NCBI GenBank assembly: GCA_963920765.1
Contig: OY987242.1
Span: forward strand, 31,334,002 to 31,398,001
DNA: 64,000 nt
Direction of reading: 5' to 3'
Source of the DNA: Ulota crispa
Lineage: Eukaryota; Streptophyta; Bryopsida; Orthotrichales; Orthotrichaceae
A model generated the notes under the pieces. That model had not been told where the DNA came from and did no database searches. It worked only from the letters and a program-made list of their open reading frames with translations. How positions within the stretch are numbered: position 1 is the stretch's first letter; the number at the start of each line of letters is the position of its first letter. Shown here piece by piece: positions 22,381-33,933 of this stretch. A program made the translations under genes and the position numbers.

Positions 22381-24036
22381 TGTATTCTTTGGAAACTGCA
22401 TGCAATCAAGTAAATTTTCCACCTCCTAATTACTTTTCAATAAAATTTGGTTTTGCTCCAAATTTGTGGATTTCCTCACAAAATCAATATATCTTTCATG
22501 TGAAAAAAATCGGATTCAAAAATTGAATTCAAATGAGTTAAACAAGATATCCAAATGCACAATTGAAGATTGCACTAAAATGAATAGATTTTCACCTCAA
22601 ATATTTATCAAGATTGTGTTTGAATGACAATTGCATCCAACTTTGGTATACAAAAGCTATAACCAAGCCTTCATTTATTGGCACTTTATAAACATTTTTT
22701 GCCATATAAAATAGGGGTTAAATAAAAAATCCAACAATATAGTGTATTTATTTTCTTCCAATTTTGTAAGTAATTATTGAGAAATAAGAAAAATCTTAAT
22801 AATTCACAACGTAAACTTTCAATATAGAAAAACACGCAATAATTTTTTCAAACTATTTAATTGATTTTCTACAATACAAGATAGGGGTAAGAAAAAATGA
22901 TTGCACATGTACCCAAATAAAAAGGAAGTGCACCTCTAAGCATATAGTCAACTTTGTGCACTACAAGAAATTTAAATTGCACAAGAAAATCATAAAGTGA
23001 AAGATATCATTTTAGATGACCAAAAAAAATTGATACCTTAGATAAACTTCAAAAAAAGTTTTAACCCTGCTTTGAATGTCATGATTTAATAAAGTATGGC
23101 CTCATAAACGTTGAAATTTTGAAAGATGTACATAAATAAGTGGAAAATAGATCATACGATTAAATTATTTTAAAAAATTGAAATTTTTATCTGTTAATTA
23201 TTTTAGTGAGAGGTCAATTTTGAGCCATTTGAATATGTTACCACAAAGGAATTTCAGGGGTTAAAATATGTTTTCATTGGCTCTTAGTCTAAAAATTTAT
23301 CTTCTCTTAGGAATTGTCACCAACAATGGTGTGGATTATTCCAAATTACAAAGAATATGAAATAGATTTGTATAAACCTAAAATTGTCAATTTCTATTAA
23401 TTGACATTCACATGTATTTAGGGAGTACTAGTATACAAGCACATACTTTGCATGAATTGGATTTGTATGGGTAATGCAGCATTCAATTTTACAAAAAAAT
23501 AACACCTCACAAATCAATTGGTCTAGAGTCTAATTCTGATGTATTTTACAAAAATTTAATATCTCACAATTGGTTTAGAATCTTCTAACCTTGATGTACT
23601 ATCATTTTGGTTATTTTTGGAAACCAAAAGCAGTAATTGCCTTTATCACAACGCTCTTATTTTATACTTTGCTAGGGGGCTTTTAGTGTTTTATTGGCTT
23701 TCTAACACATGGTTGAAAGGTGTTTGGTGTTTCATATATGAGGCATTCTTTATGTTTTAACTTCCACAACAAAGTTCTAGAAGATTTTAAAAAAGAACAT
23801 GGATGGAGGGTGCTTGATGCTTTGTATTTAGGGCATTTTTTATTACTTCAACTTCCACCAATATTTTCTATAAGGTTCTAGAAAAAAGCACAGAGTCAGT
23901 GAGGATTAGGCTCCCACTTAGTAGTATAGATGCTTTTATGACATTGCCAATCATGAATGAAGGAGTTGGGAACAAGCGTGGAGCTCCCACATGAGAACAT
24001 TAGATCATAAACTATTTTGGTGGAAACTTCAAATTG
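22381..24036. other. Gene-free stretch with minor repeats
   Basis: No gene is supported. Solitary or weak TTAA ends are present: ATAGGGGTTAA at 22711-22721, and a possible 204-bp pair TTAACCCTG...CAGGGGTTAA at 23061-23264. A CACTACAAGAAA terminus at 22966 has no visible partner. Two decayed duplications are noted: about 65 bp around 23486-23605 (TTTTACAAAAA...TCTCACAA) and about 90-110 bp around 23710-23893. Confidence 0.4.
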
Positions 24037-25783
24037 TGCTGTCTTGATGGAAATTTCTCCATCATGTAGATACCTGTTATTTATTTATGTTTGTGTTGAT
24101 TTCAATAAATCAGCAGTTGTGGCAAAAAGGGTGGTCGTGGTGAAAATTGTGGTTTAGTGATAGCGCAGCGGCCACAGATTCTAGTGCACTGTGCCGTTTT
24201 GTCACATGCACAGCTCAGGGGGTAGGTAGCGGGTTGGCTGGGCCAATTCTTGCTTCACTAGCTGCCAAGCCGTGAGCCGCCATCACTGCTTAACGAGTCC
24301 AATGGGATTCGAATCCGGACCGGCGGACGGCCAGAGACGACCGCTTCTCCAGCCAACCAAGTTCACGACTTGGCGACTGAAGACAAGCGTTTGACGTTAA
24401 TATATGCCTGCAAGGGCACGCGGCTACTTTACAGTAGTGTTTATTTTGTAATTTAATCATTTTTATATGTTTATCTAGATGTTTTGGAAGGCTCATATAT
24501 TTTGCATTTTGTTTAAATTTTTTAAAAAAATACTAAGGATTTAGAAGTGAATGGGAAAGGTGTGAAAGGAAAAAGGGTTTGGCATCTATAGTGAGATTAA
24601 GATAAAGAGGGGCATGGGCTAATGTGCCCCACCACCCTACCCTAAATAGGGTCGAAATTATGGAGGAGAGATTCCTTAGTAGTTGGAAGTTAGTGGATGA
24701 GTGTTGATGAGAAGAAGGAAAAAATTCTGAAACTTTTATGTAAGAGAACTCTTTGTTTATACTTGTTTTTTAATTAAAATTTAAGAAAGATGTTTCTAAT
24801 ATAATTACCTTTCTAGAATGAGTTTGCAAGTTTGATTTGGAATTGTGATACAAAAGTTATGAAAGTTTAAATTTTGGAGTCAAAAAGCCAAATTATGAAG
24901 AAATGCTGAGACTTCGACAAGCCATAGCTTATGATCGGTATATCATTTTGCAAGAAAATTTAGAGGAAGTGTTTGTTTTAGTCTTAGCTTTCTAGAAGGT
25001 CCTTAAACTCCAGATTTGGAGCTTAGAAGAGAAAGTTATGGAGGTGTGGAGGATTGGAGGTGGCTGCTATTTTGTTATGAAAAGGCCAAAACTTTGAAGA
25101 GTTACAACTTTTGAACAGTATGAAACTTTCTTTTAAAATTTTTAGAAGTGATAGTTTGTTCTTATAGTTTTCCGTATTGTCTTCAATCGTTTCATTTGGA
25201 GTCTTATTGAAAAAGTTATAGTGTGTAGGAGTTGGGGGTTTGGGTGCTCTCTAAAAATTTGAGACCCACACTTTGATTGACTAGAATTTTGGGACAAAGT
25301 TTTATTTTGAAATGAAAAATTTAGGAGTTATAGCCAATGGTATTATCTTTCTAAATTGATATTACGTTTCTCTGGGTGATGTGTAAAACAAAAGTTATAG
25401 AAGTTTATAGAGGCTGTGTTTAGTTTGCAAGGAGGAAGAAGAGCCTTTACTTTGAACCGCATAACTTTTGGACAGTAGCTTAGATTGAATTGAAATTTGG
25501 AGAGTTGTTAGAAGGTTAGAAGAGCTTTCCAAATTATTATTACACTAAGCATTTGAATCTTTAAACCATCTGTGGCACTAGAAAAAATGTTGCAGCCATT
25601 CTAGGACTTGTTATTTGTGATTTTCCTCATTATTTTTATTAAAACATGAAGACTTGAAGACATAAAGATTAAAGATCTGAAGTGTGAAGATCAAGACTGA
25701 AGATAATTTTAATCAGCAACACACGATCGCAGCAAGATACCCTGCGTGTTCTCAAAGAGCGCTCCTCTCAACCCGAAAGCGCT
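24037..25783 (+). mobile_element. Detached copy of the chromovirus 3' region
   Basis: Aligns with 39069-41035, the segment between the chromodomain and the polypurine tract of the + strand chromovirus. It starts at CTGTCTTGATGG and continues through CATCATGTAGATA, GTTTGTGTTGATTTCAATAA and TGTTTTGGAAGGCTCATATA to CTCCTCTCAACCCGA. LTR and coding parts are missing. It lacks about 380 bp present near 40530-40910 in the other copy and has some sequence absent there. The conserved GC-rich part at 24160-24380 includes a tRNA-like B box on the - strand. Confidence 0.8.
24290..24380 (-). other. tRNA-like (Pol III box) region in the element 3' end
   Basis: On the - strand a candidate A-box-like segment (TGGCTGGAGAAGCGG) is followed about 25 nt later by GATTCGAATCC, one base from the B-box consensus GGTTCGANTCC. 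The equivalent position in the second copy (about 39340-39410) has GGGTTTGAATTTT, a decayed version. No acceptor stem or full cloverleaf could be drawn, so it is not called a tRNA gene. A tRNA-derived SINE carried inside the retrotransposon is the best guess. Confidence 0.4.
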
Positions 25784-25862
25784 TATGCTTGGTGCTCCTA
25801 CAGATAGTAGTAGACCATTTTTAGAAGCCATTTCACTTGCACAAAGAAACAGAAACGTACTT

Positions 25863-26091
25863 TTAGCCCTTGAACGGCACCAGAGCCTTTTGTGGCCGTA
25901 TGTACAATCGTTTATACAGACGTATTTGAGTTGTTCTGAGGGTTTTCCAAAAAAAATGCACTCTCCATCATACAAATCTTCAATATGCATGGTTGTAATA
26001 TTTAATTTCTAGCTGATTCAAACTTTTAAATATTGATTGCAATTGTATTTGATATTGTATCTCTAGAGCCCATGTGACGTTCACGTGTTAA
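25863..26091 (-). mobile_element. TTAA MITE family A, copy 3 (inverted, about 229 bp)
   Basis: Reverse complement of the 231-bp family A, with decayed ends: TTAGCCCTTGAACG on the left and CACGTGTTAA on the right. The body matches, for example CTCCATCATACAAATCTTCA. More diverged than copies 1 and 2. Non-coding; the paired + and - frames over this segment are chance. Confidence 0.8.
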
Positions 26092-26183
26092 GGGCAAGTG
26101 AACGGTAAAGTGACGGTAGAAGAAGAACTTATGTAATATTATTTGTATAATATCATTAGATAAAAGGTCCATAAACTGATCAT

Positions 26184-27455
26184 TTAACCCCTAAAGAATC
26201 AAGTGTTTGTTCAACAAACACTTATGAATATGGGTAGGGTTATACAAAGTCAATTTATATTGAATGTTCTCCAAATTGTTACACAAAATATAAATATGTA
26301 TCCCCCAAGTAGAAATGTTATTATTTCCCCAATTGGATGCCCAATTCAAAAATTATGATGCCCAAAATAATTTGGGCAGTTTGGATAATTTGGGCATCTT
26401 TGGAGAATCTTATGCTAAAAATCTCATCAATTTTTGAAACTTGGCATGTATGCAACTAATAAAACATGGTATACAATAGCATAAAAAAAGCTCTTGCATC
26501 ACGTTCTACAAGGATTCATATTTTATTAACTATGTTTGGGCAATTTCAAGAAAAATTATTATCTTCAAACTTTGAAGCCTATTATCTTTCAATCCATAAA
26601 TCCAAAAGCTTCTAACTATTTTTTTTGCATAATCCAAATGTTTATCTATAACTTTTCACCATCTAGCCTTTAGATAAAAGACTTCCCCATTGCACAAGAG
26701 ATCATGAAAGAATGACTAATGTATTGCTAGTTCATTTAACCTCATTGCATTGCAAGGTGATTTAGAATAAGCTAGATTCTATATTTACTTCTGAAGTTTT
26801 TCATGAGTTGCCCTAACATCATATACATAAGAATGGTCAAAAACCTCATTTTTGTGTAGAGCAAAAATTGCAATGTAAGAGGGCTGGAAGTTTGCTAACC
26901 TTATTTTGCAAGAATGAGAAAATTTGTTTTGCTCACTTCAACCTTATAATCTTACAATCCCCAAAGTGAAATGGGCTAAATTTTTTTTTCACAAGTTTAT
27001 TTATTTGTTTAACACACTTTGGATAGTTGAAATGTAAACAAGAAGTTTTTATTTTTGACTTTGGGCAATGTACTAAAAGTTGGTAGTTTTTGAGATATTT
27101 TCTCAAAACACACCCATTAGGAAAATTATGAGGCCTCAAGAAGGCCTTATAAACAATTCCAGCCCTCCATTTTTTTGGTTCCTGAAGTGGGGAACCAGCC
27201 CTTGCTGATGGCTCAAAAAAATTAATTAAAAAAATCCAAAAAATCAAAAAAAAAGAAAAAAACTTTTTAAAAAAATAAATTTTTTTATAAAAAAAAATTA
27301 AAATTTTTGAAAAAGCTGAGGTGGCATCAATGATGCCACCTCAGCCAGCACATGATTTTATTGGGAACCGGGTTCCCATGGCTAAGGACCCTTTCAAATT
27401 CAGGGCCTTATTGGGGCCCCATATTTTTTCTAATGTTTGGTCCTTTAGGAGTTAA
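26184..27455. mobile_element. TTAA element family F (1272 bp)
   Basis: Left end TTAACCCCTAAAGAATCAAG. The right end, inverted, reads TTAACTCCTAAAGGACCAAAC. The right TTAA (27452-27455) is also the left TTAA of the family-C element that follows. A perfect short hairpin lies inside near the right end. Only one copy is seen; it could contain an internal insertion around 27180-27390, where base composition and GGGAACC repeats change. Confidence 0.7.
27315..27345. repeat. Perfect palindrome, 15-bp arms and 1-nt loop
   Basis: GCTGAGGTGGCATCA is followed by one A and then its exact inverse TGATGCCACCTCAGC. It sits in otherwise A/T-homopolymer DNA inside family F. A GGGAACC motif occurs on both outer sides (near 27193 and 27363). 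No Helitron-type CTRR end follows at the usual distance. Confidence 0.9.
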
Positions 27456-27983
27456 CCCCTAAATGCCCAAGGCCTACTTGAGCTTCTTGGAAATTTCATG
27501 AAGCTAAACAATCAACTAATCTCTTCATGGATTTCATCAATTTATTTTCAATTGTAATCATACAAATTCAGACTAAGCATGTTAGAGATTACATGGAAAA
27601 AAAAAGCACAACAATATCAATCACAATTTGAAAGATTATAATGTTTGAACATGAGGGTGTTAGAGCTGTAAAAGTGACTTGAAGTCTTCTAATCTTCATT
27701 TCACATATCAAAATTAAAAATTTAGTCACCAAAAAAAAATGAGGTTTAAGGTCAATACAAGTTTAATTGTAATCAAAATATGGCTATAATAATCCACTCT
27801 TATCTATTTTTTAAGTGGATTTCTAATGTGGATATTTGTCCAAGCTTTAGTGTATTTGAGGCTCACTTTCAAGATCTTCCAACACTAGAACACTAAAGAT
27901 TGCAATAGACACCCTTGTACAAAAGATCAAGTAGAAAAATCATCAATTTTCATTTTCAAAATTAAATTTTTGATGTTGAAAAT

Positions 27984-28236
27984 TGTAACAACTCCGTCGT
28001 ACAACCGGACTAGGAACCACTAGAGTTGATTACAACGGTTATAAATTCAAGCATCAGTGCTTGGTACTTAACTCCAGTGAGGGGGTATTGTCCCTCACTC
28101 AATCTATTGTGAAATCGGAAAGATAGTGTGTGAAAACTTCTTGTGTTCGTCAATAAACTTGTTTAGTTTTGCATTTGGACTGATAGAATTGCAGAGCGTC
28201 AACAAGAACTCAATCTTTAGAATGCTAATTGTAACA
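27984..28236 (+). repeat. 5' LTR of chromovirus 1
   Basis: Begins TGTAACAACTCCGTCG and ends TTGTAACA, with the standard TG...CA termini. It is 253 bp, the same as the 3' LTR. I counted by eye about 29 differences between the two, most of them transitions, which points to an old insertion. Confidence 0.95.
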
Positions 28237-28359
28237 TTAGGTTGAGTCTTTTATTGTCCACGCTTTGCTTCTGGAAAAGGAATCACAATTGGAGAAGGAA
28301 GGTTACAATTGGAAACCTTGCACTATTGTAAAACTAGGGTTTAGTGCTTGATCAGTGAG

Positions 28360-29443
28360 ATGGATCGGGAAGGATCTGGTGTTAAGGCAGAACCTCTATT
28401 GTCTGACGGAACGGGATCAGAATGGGCAATGTTCATTCAGCAACATGTACAATCTGTCTTCTAAGAAGCCATCCCGCAAATTGTTCAACAACTATCAAAA
28501 AAGTCGATTCCACTACAATATTCTGTAGATTCATTGGCCATAATGGGAGCAAGTGATTGAGCCCATCCACGAGATCATGGTTATGATAATTTGGAATTTG
28601 AATGCAGAGAGCTTAAGGTGGCATCATTTGAAAAGTTCTTTGGCAAAAAGGGCGGAGAGATATACAAGTGGTTTGCACAGCTCCGATTAGTTTTTCAAGA
28701 AAAACCAAAGACCTATTGTTACAATGAAGATAAAATTGCATATGCTTTGTCTTACATGACATGAGCAGCTCAGAGTTGGGCAATGCCCATACTTCAGGCA
28801 CTTGATGAAGGGCAATCTCACAAATTGCTTTAGAATTATGATGGTTTTTTGAAATGCAATGATTTCAATTTATGGAGACATAGATTGAAGGAGTAATGCT
28901 GAAAATTGCCTTGGAAAAATCTGCCAAACAAGATCCGTGTCAACATATATCTCTTCTTTTAATGAACATGCAGTCCAAATGGATTGGAACAAATCAAGCT
29001 TAATGGCAAAGTTTTGGAGAGGTCTCAAGGATGAGGTGTTAGATTTGATTGCAACAGCAGAAACCCAGCCATGCAAACTTCAAGAATGGCTGGCCATGGC
29101 TATTCAAATTGATGAAAGATTATGGGCCTGCAACAAGGTCAACGTCGCCTTTTTCCCAGTTCCAATTCATGAGATTGCGTTATGAACTCTCAAGCGCCTC
29201 AACGAGATTTTGGTCCTACACCGATGGATTTTGACGCAATTCATGTGTCAACCGCACTAGCAAAAACTATTGCAGAACGCCTTGAATATCAAAGACATGG
29301 TAAGTGTTGGGGTTGTGGATAGGTGGAACATGTCAGAGCAAAATGCCCAACCAATCCCTCAAAATCGTTGTTGATTTCTGCTTTGGACACCATGCATGAC
29401 GAAGCTTCAGGTTTGGGAAAAGGCAAAGCCCGGAACTGAGTAT
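28360..29443 (+). pseudogene. gag of chromovirus 1 (broken)
   Basis: Encoded the structural polyprotein that packages the element RNA. A start ATG at 28360 opens a frame that soon meets stops (near 28462). The retrotransposon gag domain is readable in pieces: EDKIAYALSYM...AAQSWAMP around 28735-28785, and STYISSFNEHAVQ...FWRGLKDEVLD in another frame at 28937-29050. A CCHC zinc knuckle (C-X2-C-X4-H-X4-C) lies at 29305-29346 with an in-frame TAG two residues after the second cysteine. At least two frameshifts separate the parts. Confidence 0.9.
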
Positions 29444-29444
29444 A

Positions 29445-30301
29445 ATGTCTCAGTACCCGGGTTCAATTCAAATTGCAATATCCAACGCATGGGATTGGGG
29501 AATTGGACAAGGAGCATGTTTCCAGCCCTGGGAATTAACCAACAAAGAAGTGGATCCGTTAATTAATAGTGAAATGATCAAATTGACTGAGCAAAATAAA
29601 AAGCCAAAGAAACAACCAAAGGAAATGGATGAGCCTTTCTACCTGCGAGCTACAATTGACCCCGAGTCCCATTTAACCTTAGACTGTACGATCAATCTAG
29701 TGAAAGCTCATAGTCTTGTGAATTTGGACGCAACTGGAATCTTTGTGCATCCTTGGTTTGCTAGTAAGTGCTACGCAGAGATTAAAACAAAGACCAATCT
29801 AAGGGAAGTAAAGGTGATTGACGGCCGGACCATTAATTCTGGCTTGATCATGCATGAAGCTGTTTTAAAAGTGGACGTAGGAAACCATCAAGAGGTGCTT
29901 GTGGCTGATATAACCAACATTGGGTGATATCCTTATATACTTGAAATGCCTTGGTTAAATCGTCATGATCCCACCATTTGATGGGCTAAGAAGAGTGTGA
30001 CTTTTGATTCAAAATATTGCCAAGAGAATTGTCTGCAATGTTCGAGAAAAGACCAAAAAAGTGCGAGATACAGCTATCAAAGCATTCTGATAAAGAAAGA
30101 TGTGTTGAAGAAACCAAGAAGTAGGCCGCCATCAGTGCCAGCTATTGTAGAGCAATTGGAGCCAAATGGAATTTGTAACAAAGATAAATTCCTAGAATAC
30201 GAAAATGTTGAAATAGAAGCATTTAAATATGCAATGGTATCAACTACAGCATTTCGTTTGTTTGTGAAAGGAGTAGAGCTATACGTCTTGCAGGTGTCAA
30301 A
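29445..30301 (+). pseudogene. Protease and spacer of chromovirus 1 (active site lost)
   Basis: An open frame of 160 codons (29445-29927) carries the retropepsin core: L-V-N-L-D-A-T-G-I-F-V-H-P occupies the place where the family has the Asp-Ser/Thr-Gly catalytic triad, so the catalytic Asp reads Asn and the Gly reads Asp. Further in are V-I-D-G-R and, after a stop, E-M-P-W-L. The frame continues to 30301, where the nested element enters after a TCAAA target. The substitutions in the triad are each explained by single C-to-T or G-to-A changes. Confidence 0.88.
30297..30301. repeat. Target-site duplication of chromovirus 2, left copy
   Basis: TCAAA immediately before the nested element; the second TCAAA is at 36106-36110. 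Joining the two flanks restores an uninterrupted reading of chromovirus 1 between protease and RT. Confidence 0.95.
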
Positions 30302-30688
30302 TGTCAGGGACGGACTTAGTGACAAGAGTTCAAAAGTGTATTTAGAATCAAGGCTAAAGTAGAATATTAGAAAGTAGCAATATAAGACAAATTTAAAGCT
30401 TGAAAGCCAAAGACTAAGGCGGCAAAATGAGTTGTCGAGATTGAGGAACATCTCAATCTCGACTCCTTTATATACCAGAGATCGAAGCTTGTCTGTCAAG
30501 CTTGGAAATTGCTTAAGAAGCTTTTTTTGACTTGTCCGTTCAGCTTGGAAGTTACTTGAGAAGCTTTCTCTAATTTGGACGGCACTTGAGCTGCTTCTAC
30601 TAGGTAAAAAGCTTCTTAAGAAACTTCCAACTTTCTAAAATCTTCTAGGAATTTTCTAGAACTAGTCAATTGGTTCATGTCTATGACA
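30302..30688 (-). repeat. 3' LTR of chromovirus 2 (387 bp)
   Basis: On + it runs from TGTCAGGGACGGACTTAG to CATGTCTATGACA. It contains two copies of a ~43-bp unit built on AAGCTTGGAA(A/G)TT...CTT(A/G)AGAAGCTTT, whereas the 5' LTR holds three. That accounts for the whole 43-bp length difference. Confidence 0.93.
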
Positions 30689-30705
30689 TTATCTCCTCTT
30701 CTAAC
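30689..30705 (-). promoter_or_regulatory. Polypurine tract of chromovirus 2
   Basis: On the - strand, AGAAGAGGAGATAA lies directly upstream of the 3' LTR, where plus-strand DNA synthesis is primed in LTR retrotransposons. Confidence 0.75.
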
Positions 30706-30777
30706 TCTGAGATCCTTTAAGGAATTTGCGTAGTAGTTGCTTTTAGCTTCGTTGCTTACTGTTGATGAAATTCTTAA

Positions 30778-30912
30778 ATCTTCAAGGGAGCGCGCAATAA
30801 ATTTGAAGGTGGTTTCCATGTACGCTCGCTAATCAGGTAGTCGCGCCAATGAACAAAGTATTTGACTTGTCCTCTTTGCATCCTTAAATCTAAAACTTTT
30901 TCAATTTCATAT
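30778..30912 (-). pseudogene. Chromodomain of chromovirus 2
   Basis: The - strand frame reads Y-E-I-E-K-V-L-D, then V-K-Y-F-V-H-W-R-D-Y, then E-R-T-W-K-P-P. These are the characteristic chromodomain landmarks (aromatic residues of the Y-V-W cage and the E-x-T-W-E/K-P motif). It follows the integrase, as in chromoviruses, where it tethers integration complexes to modified histones. It is unusually intact compared with the rest of the element. Confidence 0.85.
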
Positions 30913-31179
30913 TTTTTGATGCTATTTACTTTAAAACAAAGCGACAGAGGTTAAATTCTTCCAGAAAAGTTAGATTTTCTATAGGTTTTCAAGAGTAAAA
31001 TATAAAATACTGGATGTACTTTCATTGCTGCTAGTAGTTGTAGTCAATATGCTACAGCATTGATTTATTTTGCAATGCTAAATGGTCCAATCCGGCAATA
31101 ATCAAGTTTGTTGCTTAATTAAGTTGTCTTGATATTATGTTGTAGTAGCCATACTTTTTCACCCATTTGAAACTGTGGT

Positions 31180-32131
31180 TACTCTTTTCTTTTTACATCG
31201 GCAAACTCTTCGTATTGTACTTGAGTTTTTTCTAAATGAGCTTTCATTGTTGTATATAGCTCTTGTAAACGTATTGCTAAACTCTTTGGTACAAGGTTCT
31301 CCTTTCACCAAGATGGTAGCATATTAATTTTTGAATGATGTCCATAATTTGCGTAAAATGGAGTCTCTTGAGTTGATGCATGTTTGCTGTTGTTGTATGC
31401 AAACTCTGCAAGCGATAGCAAAGACAGTCAATTGTCTTGTTTATAATTTATAGTACACCATAAATATTGCTCCAATATTTGATTTAGGCGTTCTATCTGT
31501 CCATCTGTTTGAAGATGAAAAGCCAAAAAAGCTTGATTTTCACTTGTAAGACTTTAAATAGTCATTGCCAAAATTTGGAAATGAACTGCAGATTTCTGTC
31601 AGATATAATGTCTTTGAGTAGTCCATAATATTGATAAATGCTGTCGACAAAGAGCGTAGTTGTTTTTTCTTCAATAATTGTCTTCTTGCATGGAACAAAA
31701 TGCGTCATCTTTGAAAACCAATTTACTATCACACAAATAAAATCAAATTTAGCCGTAAATGGCAAATCTGTAATGAAATTCATAGAAACAGATGACCATG
31801 GTTGTTTTGACACTGGAAAAGGCTGTAAAAGTCCGTATAGTTGATGTCGTGGATTCTTGGAGCGAAAACATGTGTCACAAGATATAACAAACTCTTTGAT
31901 GGTCTTCCATATCTATGGCCACCAAAAATTTCAAGAAATAAGTTTTAACGTCTTGTCAAAATCAAAATATCCAACAGCTACAAAGTCATGGCGTGCTTGC
32001 TTGATTTGAAGATGTCGTGGTCTATTCGGAATATATAAACGTTCTTCAAAGTACAAAAGTTGATCTTCAATATTGAATTTAGTAGAATTTTTTGTAGAGT
32101 TGTTAGAACGTTGCTTGATATCAAACACCAA
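31180..32131 (-). pseudogene. Integrase of chromovirus 2 (broken)
   Basis: The H2C2 zinc-binding region is near 32000-31870: RHDFVAVGY (second His read as Tyr) and later CDTC. The catalytic core is in the frame 31813-31562: SSVSMNFITDLP has Asn where the first catalytic Asp is expected, and DIISDRN keeps the second Asp. The segment with RQTER...NQILEQY and EFAYNNS lies at about 31520-31390 in other frames. Several stops and shifts. Confidence 0.9.
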
Positions 32132-32379
32132 GGCATCTATAGCTGATGTTGTTTGGATTTCGTCTAGAAAACTAGAATCAACTGGAGATGAGACTTGAGC
32201 TGCTTATAAACGAAGGCGTTTAGGATTCAAGAGTATTGTTCGTTGTAGATCATATGCTATTTCTTCTTTTTTAGGCATAAAATTAGATCTTTTAGATAAT
32301 GCATCAGATAACTATTGGTACTTTCCAGGTCATTGTATGATGTCAAAGTTGAATTTAGATAGAAACGTATTCCAACATG

Positions 32380-32800
32380 CTTGACGACGGTTCAAGACAC
32401 AAGTAGACATGAAATATTCAAGGTTTTTGTAATCAATATATATTTTCTCATAATATGCAGCGCTTTCAAGAAAATGACACCATTTTTGGAAAGAATCCAC
32501 GATTGCAAGCAGTTTTTTATTGCGGATTTCACAATTGATTTTTGCTGCGCTGAACTTTTTTGAGTGAAAAGCAACTAGATGGAGTTTTCTATCATTTTTT
32601 TATTACAATAATATCGCACCCAATGCAGAATCTGAAGCATCTATCTCCAAAAAGAACGGCTTGGAAAAATCTGAATGTATTAAAATTGAAGCTGTAGTAA
32701 AAGTTTTTTTCAGTGTTCAAAAAACCTTGTCTGTTTTTTTTACTCCAATTCAACTTATCTTTGCATGTGAGTTGCATAAATACAGTAGCTATCTGGAAAT
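32380..32800 (-). pseudogene. RNase H of chromovirus 2 (broken)
   Basis: On the - strand the Ty3-type RNase H motifs are readable with frameshifts: FSA then INCEIRNKKLLAIVDSF at about 32550-32500, followed by YIDYKNLEYFMST near 32440-32400, the counterpart of the T/SDHKNLE(Y/H)F motif. His and Asp of the second motif appear altered (DYK). Confidence 0.8.
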
Positions 32801-32816
32801 AGTACTTGATGAAGAT

Positions 32817-33595
32817 TCAGTAGAAATTTGCAAAACCAAGTAAACATTGGACATCGTGTACTATTTTTGGGGTTGTCCAATTTAATATGGCTTGAATTTT
32901 CTTGAAATCCATTGAAATATCGTCACTCAAAATGATATAGCCAAGAAACTCAACTTGAATAATGTGAAAATCACACTTTTCGAACTTGGCATATAGTCCA
33001 GCATTACAAAGCTTTTCAAGTACTAGCTTTATATGATTTTCATATTGAATTGGATCTTTAGAGTATATCAGAATGTCATTTAAATAGCAGACAACAAAAT
33101 CGTCTAGAAACTCTTGGAATATATCATTGATAAAGTATAGAAAAATTACCGGTGCATTTGTAAGTCCAAAAGGCATGACGTTGTATTCAAAGTGGCCATA
33201 TCTTGTCCAAAAATCTGTCTTCCATTCGTCATTTTCTTTTATTTATACAAGATTATACACTCTCTTAAAATTGATCTTGGTATAAATCTTTGCTTGTTAA
33301 TTTGGTCAAGAAGACGGCAGATTAGAAGTAATGACTACCAATTCTTAATTGTAATTTTATTGAGGCCTTGGCAATCCACGCTCATTTCTAAAGATCCATC
33401 TTTCTTCTTCTCAAATGGGATAGGTGCACCAGTTCGAGACTTAGAGTCTCGAATAAAGTTTTTGATTAAATTTTCATCAAGATATTTTCTTAATGCAAAG
33501 AGCTTGTTCTGCGATAGATTATAAATGAGTCTAAAAGGTGGTTGTGTACCTTGTTCCAAATCAATGGCGCAGTCATATAATTGATGTTTAGGCAA
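32817..33595 (-). pseudogene. Reverse transcriptase of chromovirus 2 (YLDD lost)
   Basis: Two - strand frames cover the RT domain. 33595-33335 holds the N-terminal part (PKH...DCAIDLEQGT...PPF and KKKDGSL...LNKITIKN). 33176-32817 holds MPFGLTNAP, the catalytic box, EFLGYI and LLGFANFY. The catalytic box reads V-C-Y-L-N-D where the family has Y-L-D-D, so the first catalytic Asp is Asn (a G-to-A change). A stop/shift region separates the two frames. Confidence 0.93.
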
Positions 33596-33933
33596 AATAT
33601 CTGCAATTTTCTTTTCAAATATATTTTGATATTCTTTGTACTTTTTTGGAAGCGTGGTTGTCTAGGTGGTTTGCTCAGACACTGGAATAGTATATGCCAC
33701 AATTATATCACTATCTTTAGCAGCTTGCATAAACGCTCAAGCTCCAACAAATAAAGGTTTAGTCACTTTCTGGCCGGAAGGTTTTATAATTTTAACCACC
33801 AATTTATTTGTGAAAGGTTTTTCAAGAAAAAATGTAATACTACGGTTTGCCCAATCAATTTGAAGGTTATACTTTTCAAACCAAGAAAGTCCTAAAATCA
33901 TAGGACTGGAAGGAAAATGAATAACATTGTAAA

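Noticed and set aside
22966..22980. Second CACTA element end (CACTACAAGAAA)
   Set aside because: No inverted partner was found at any plausible distance on either side.
23061..23264. 204-bp TTAA MITE
   Set aside because: Only about ten terminal bases agree and no second copy is present; kept as a note within the gene-free stretch.
24290..24496. - strand 68-codon frame containing SLAVRRSGFESH
   Set aside because: This peptide-like string arises from translating a tRNA-like GGATTCGAATCCC context; it reflects the Pol III box, not a protein.
27315..27345. Helitron 3' hairpin
   Set aside because: No CTRR terminus at the usual ~10-nt distance and no matching TC start; the hairpin lies inside a TTAA element.
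28237..28260. Initiator-Met tRNA primer site after the 5' LTR of chromovirus 1
   Set aside because: The sequence after the LTR (TTAGGTTGAGTC) does not resemble TGGTATCAGAGC; the primer type is left open.
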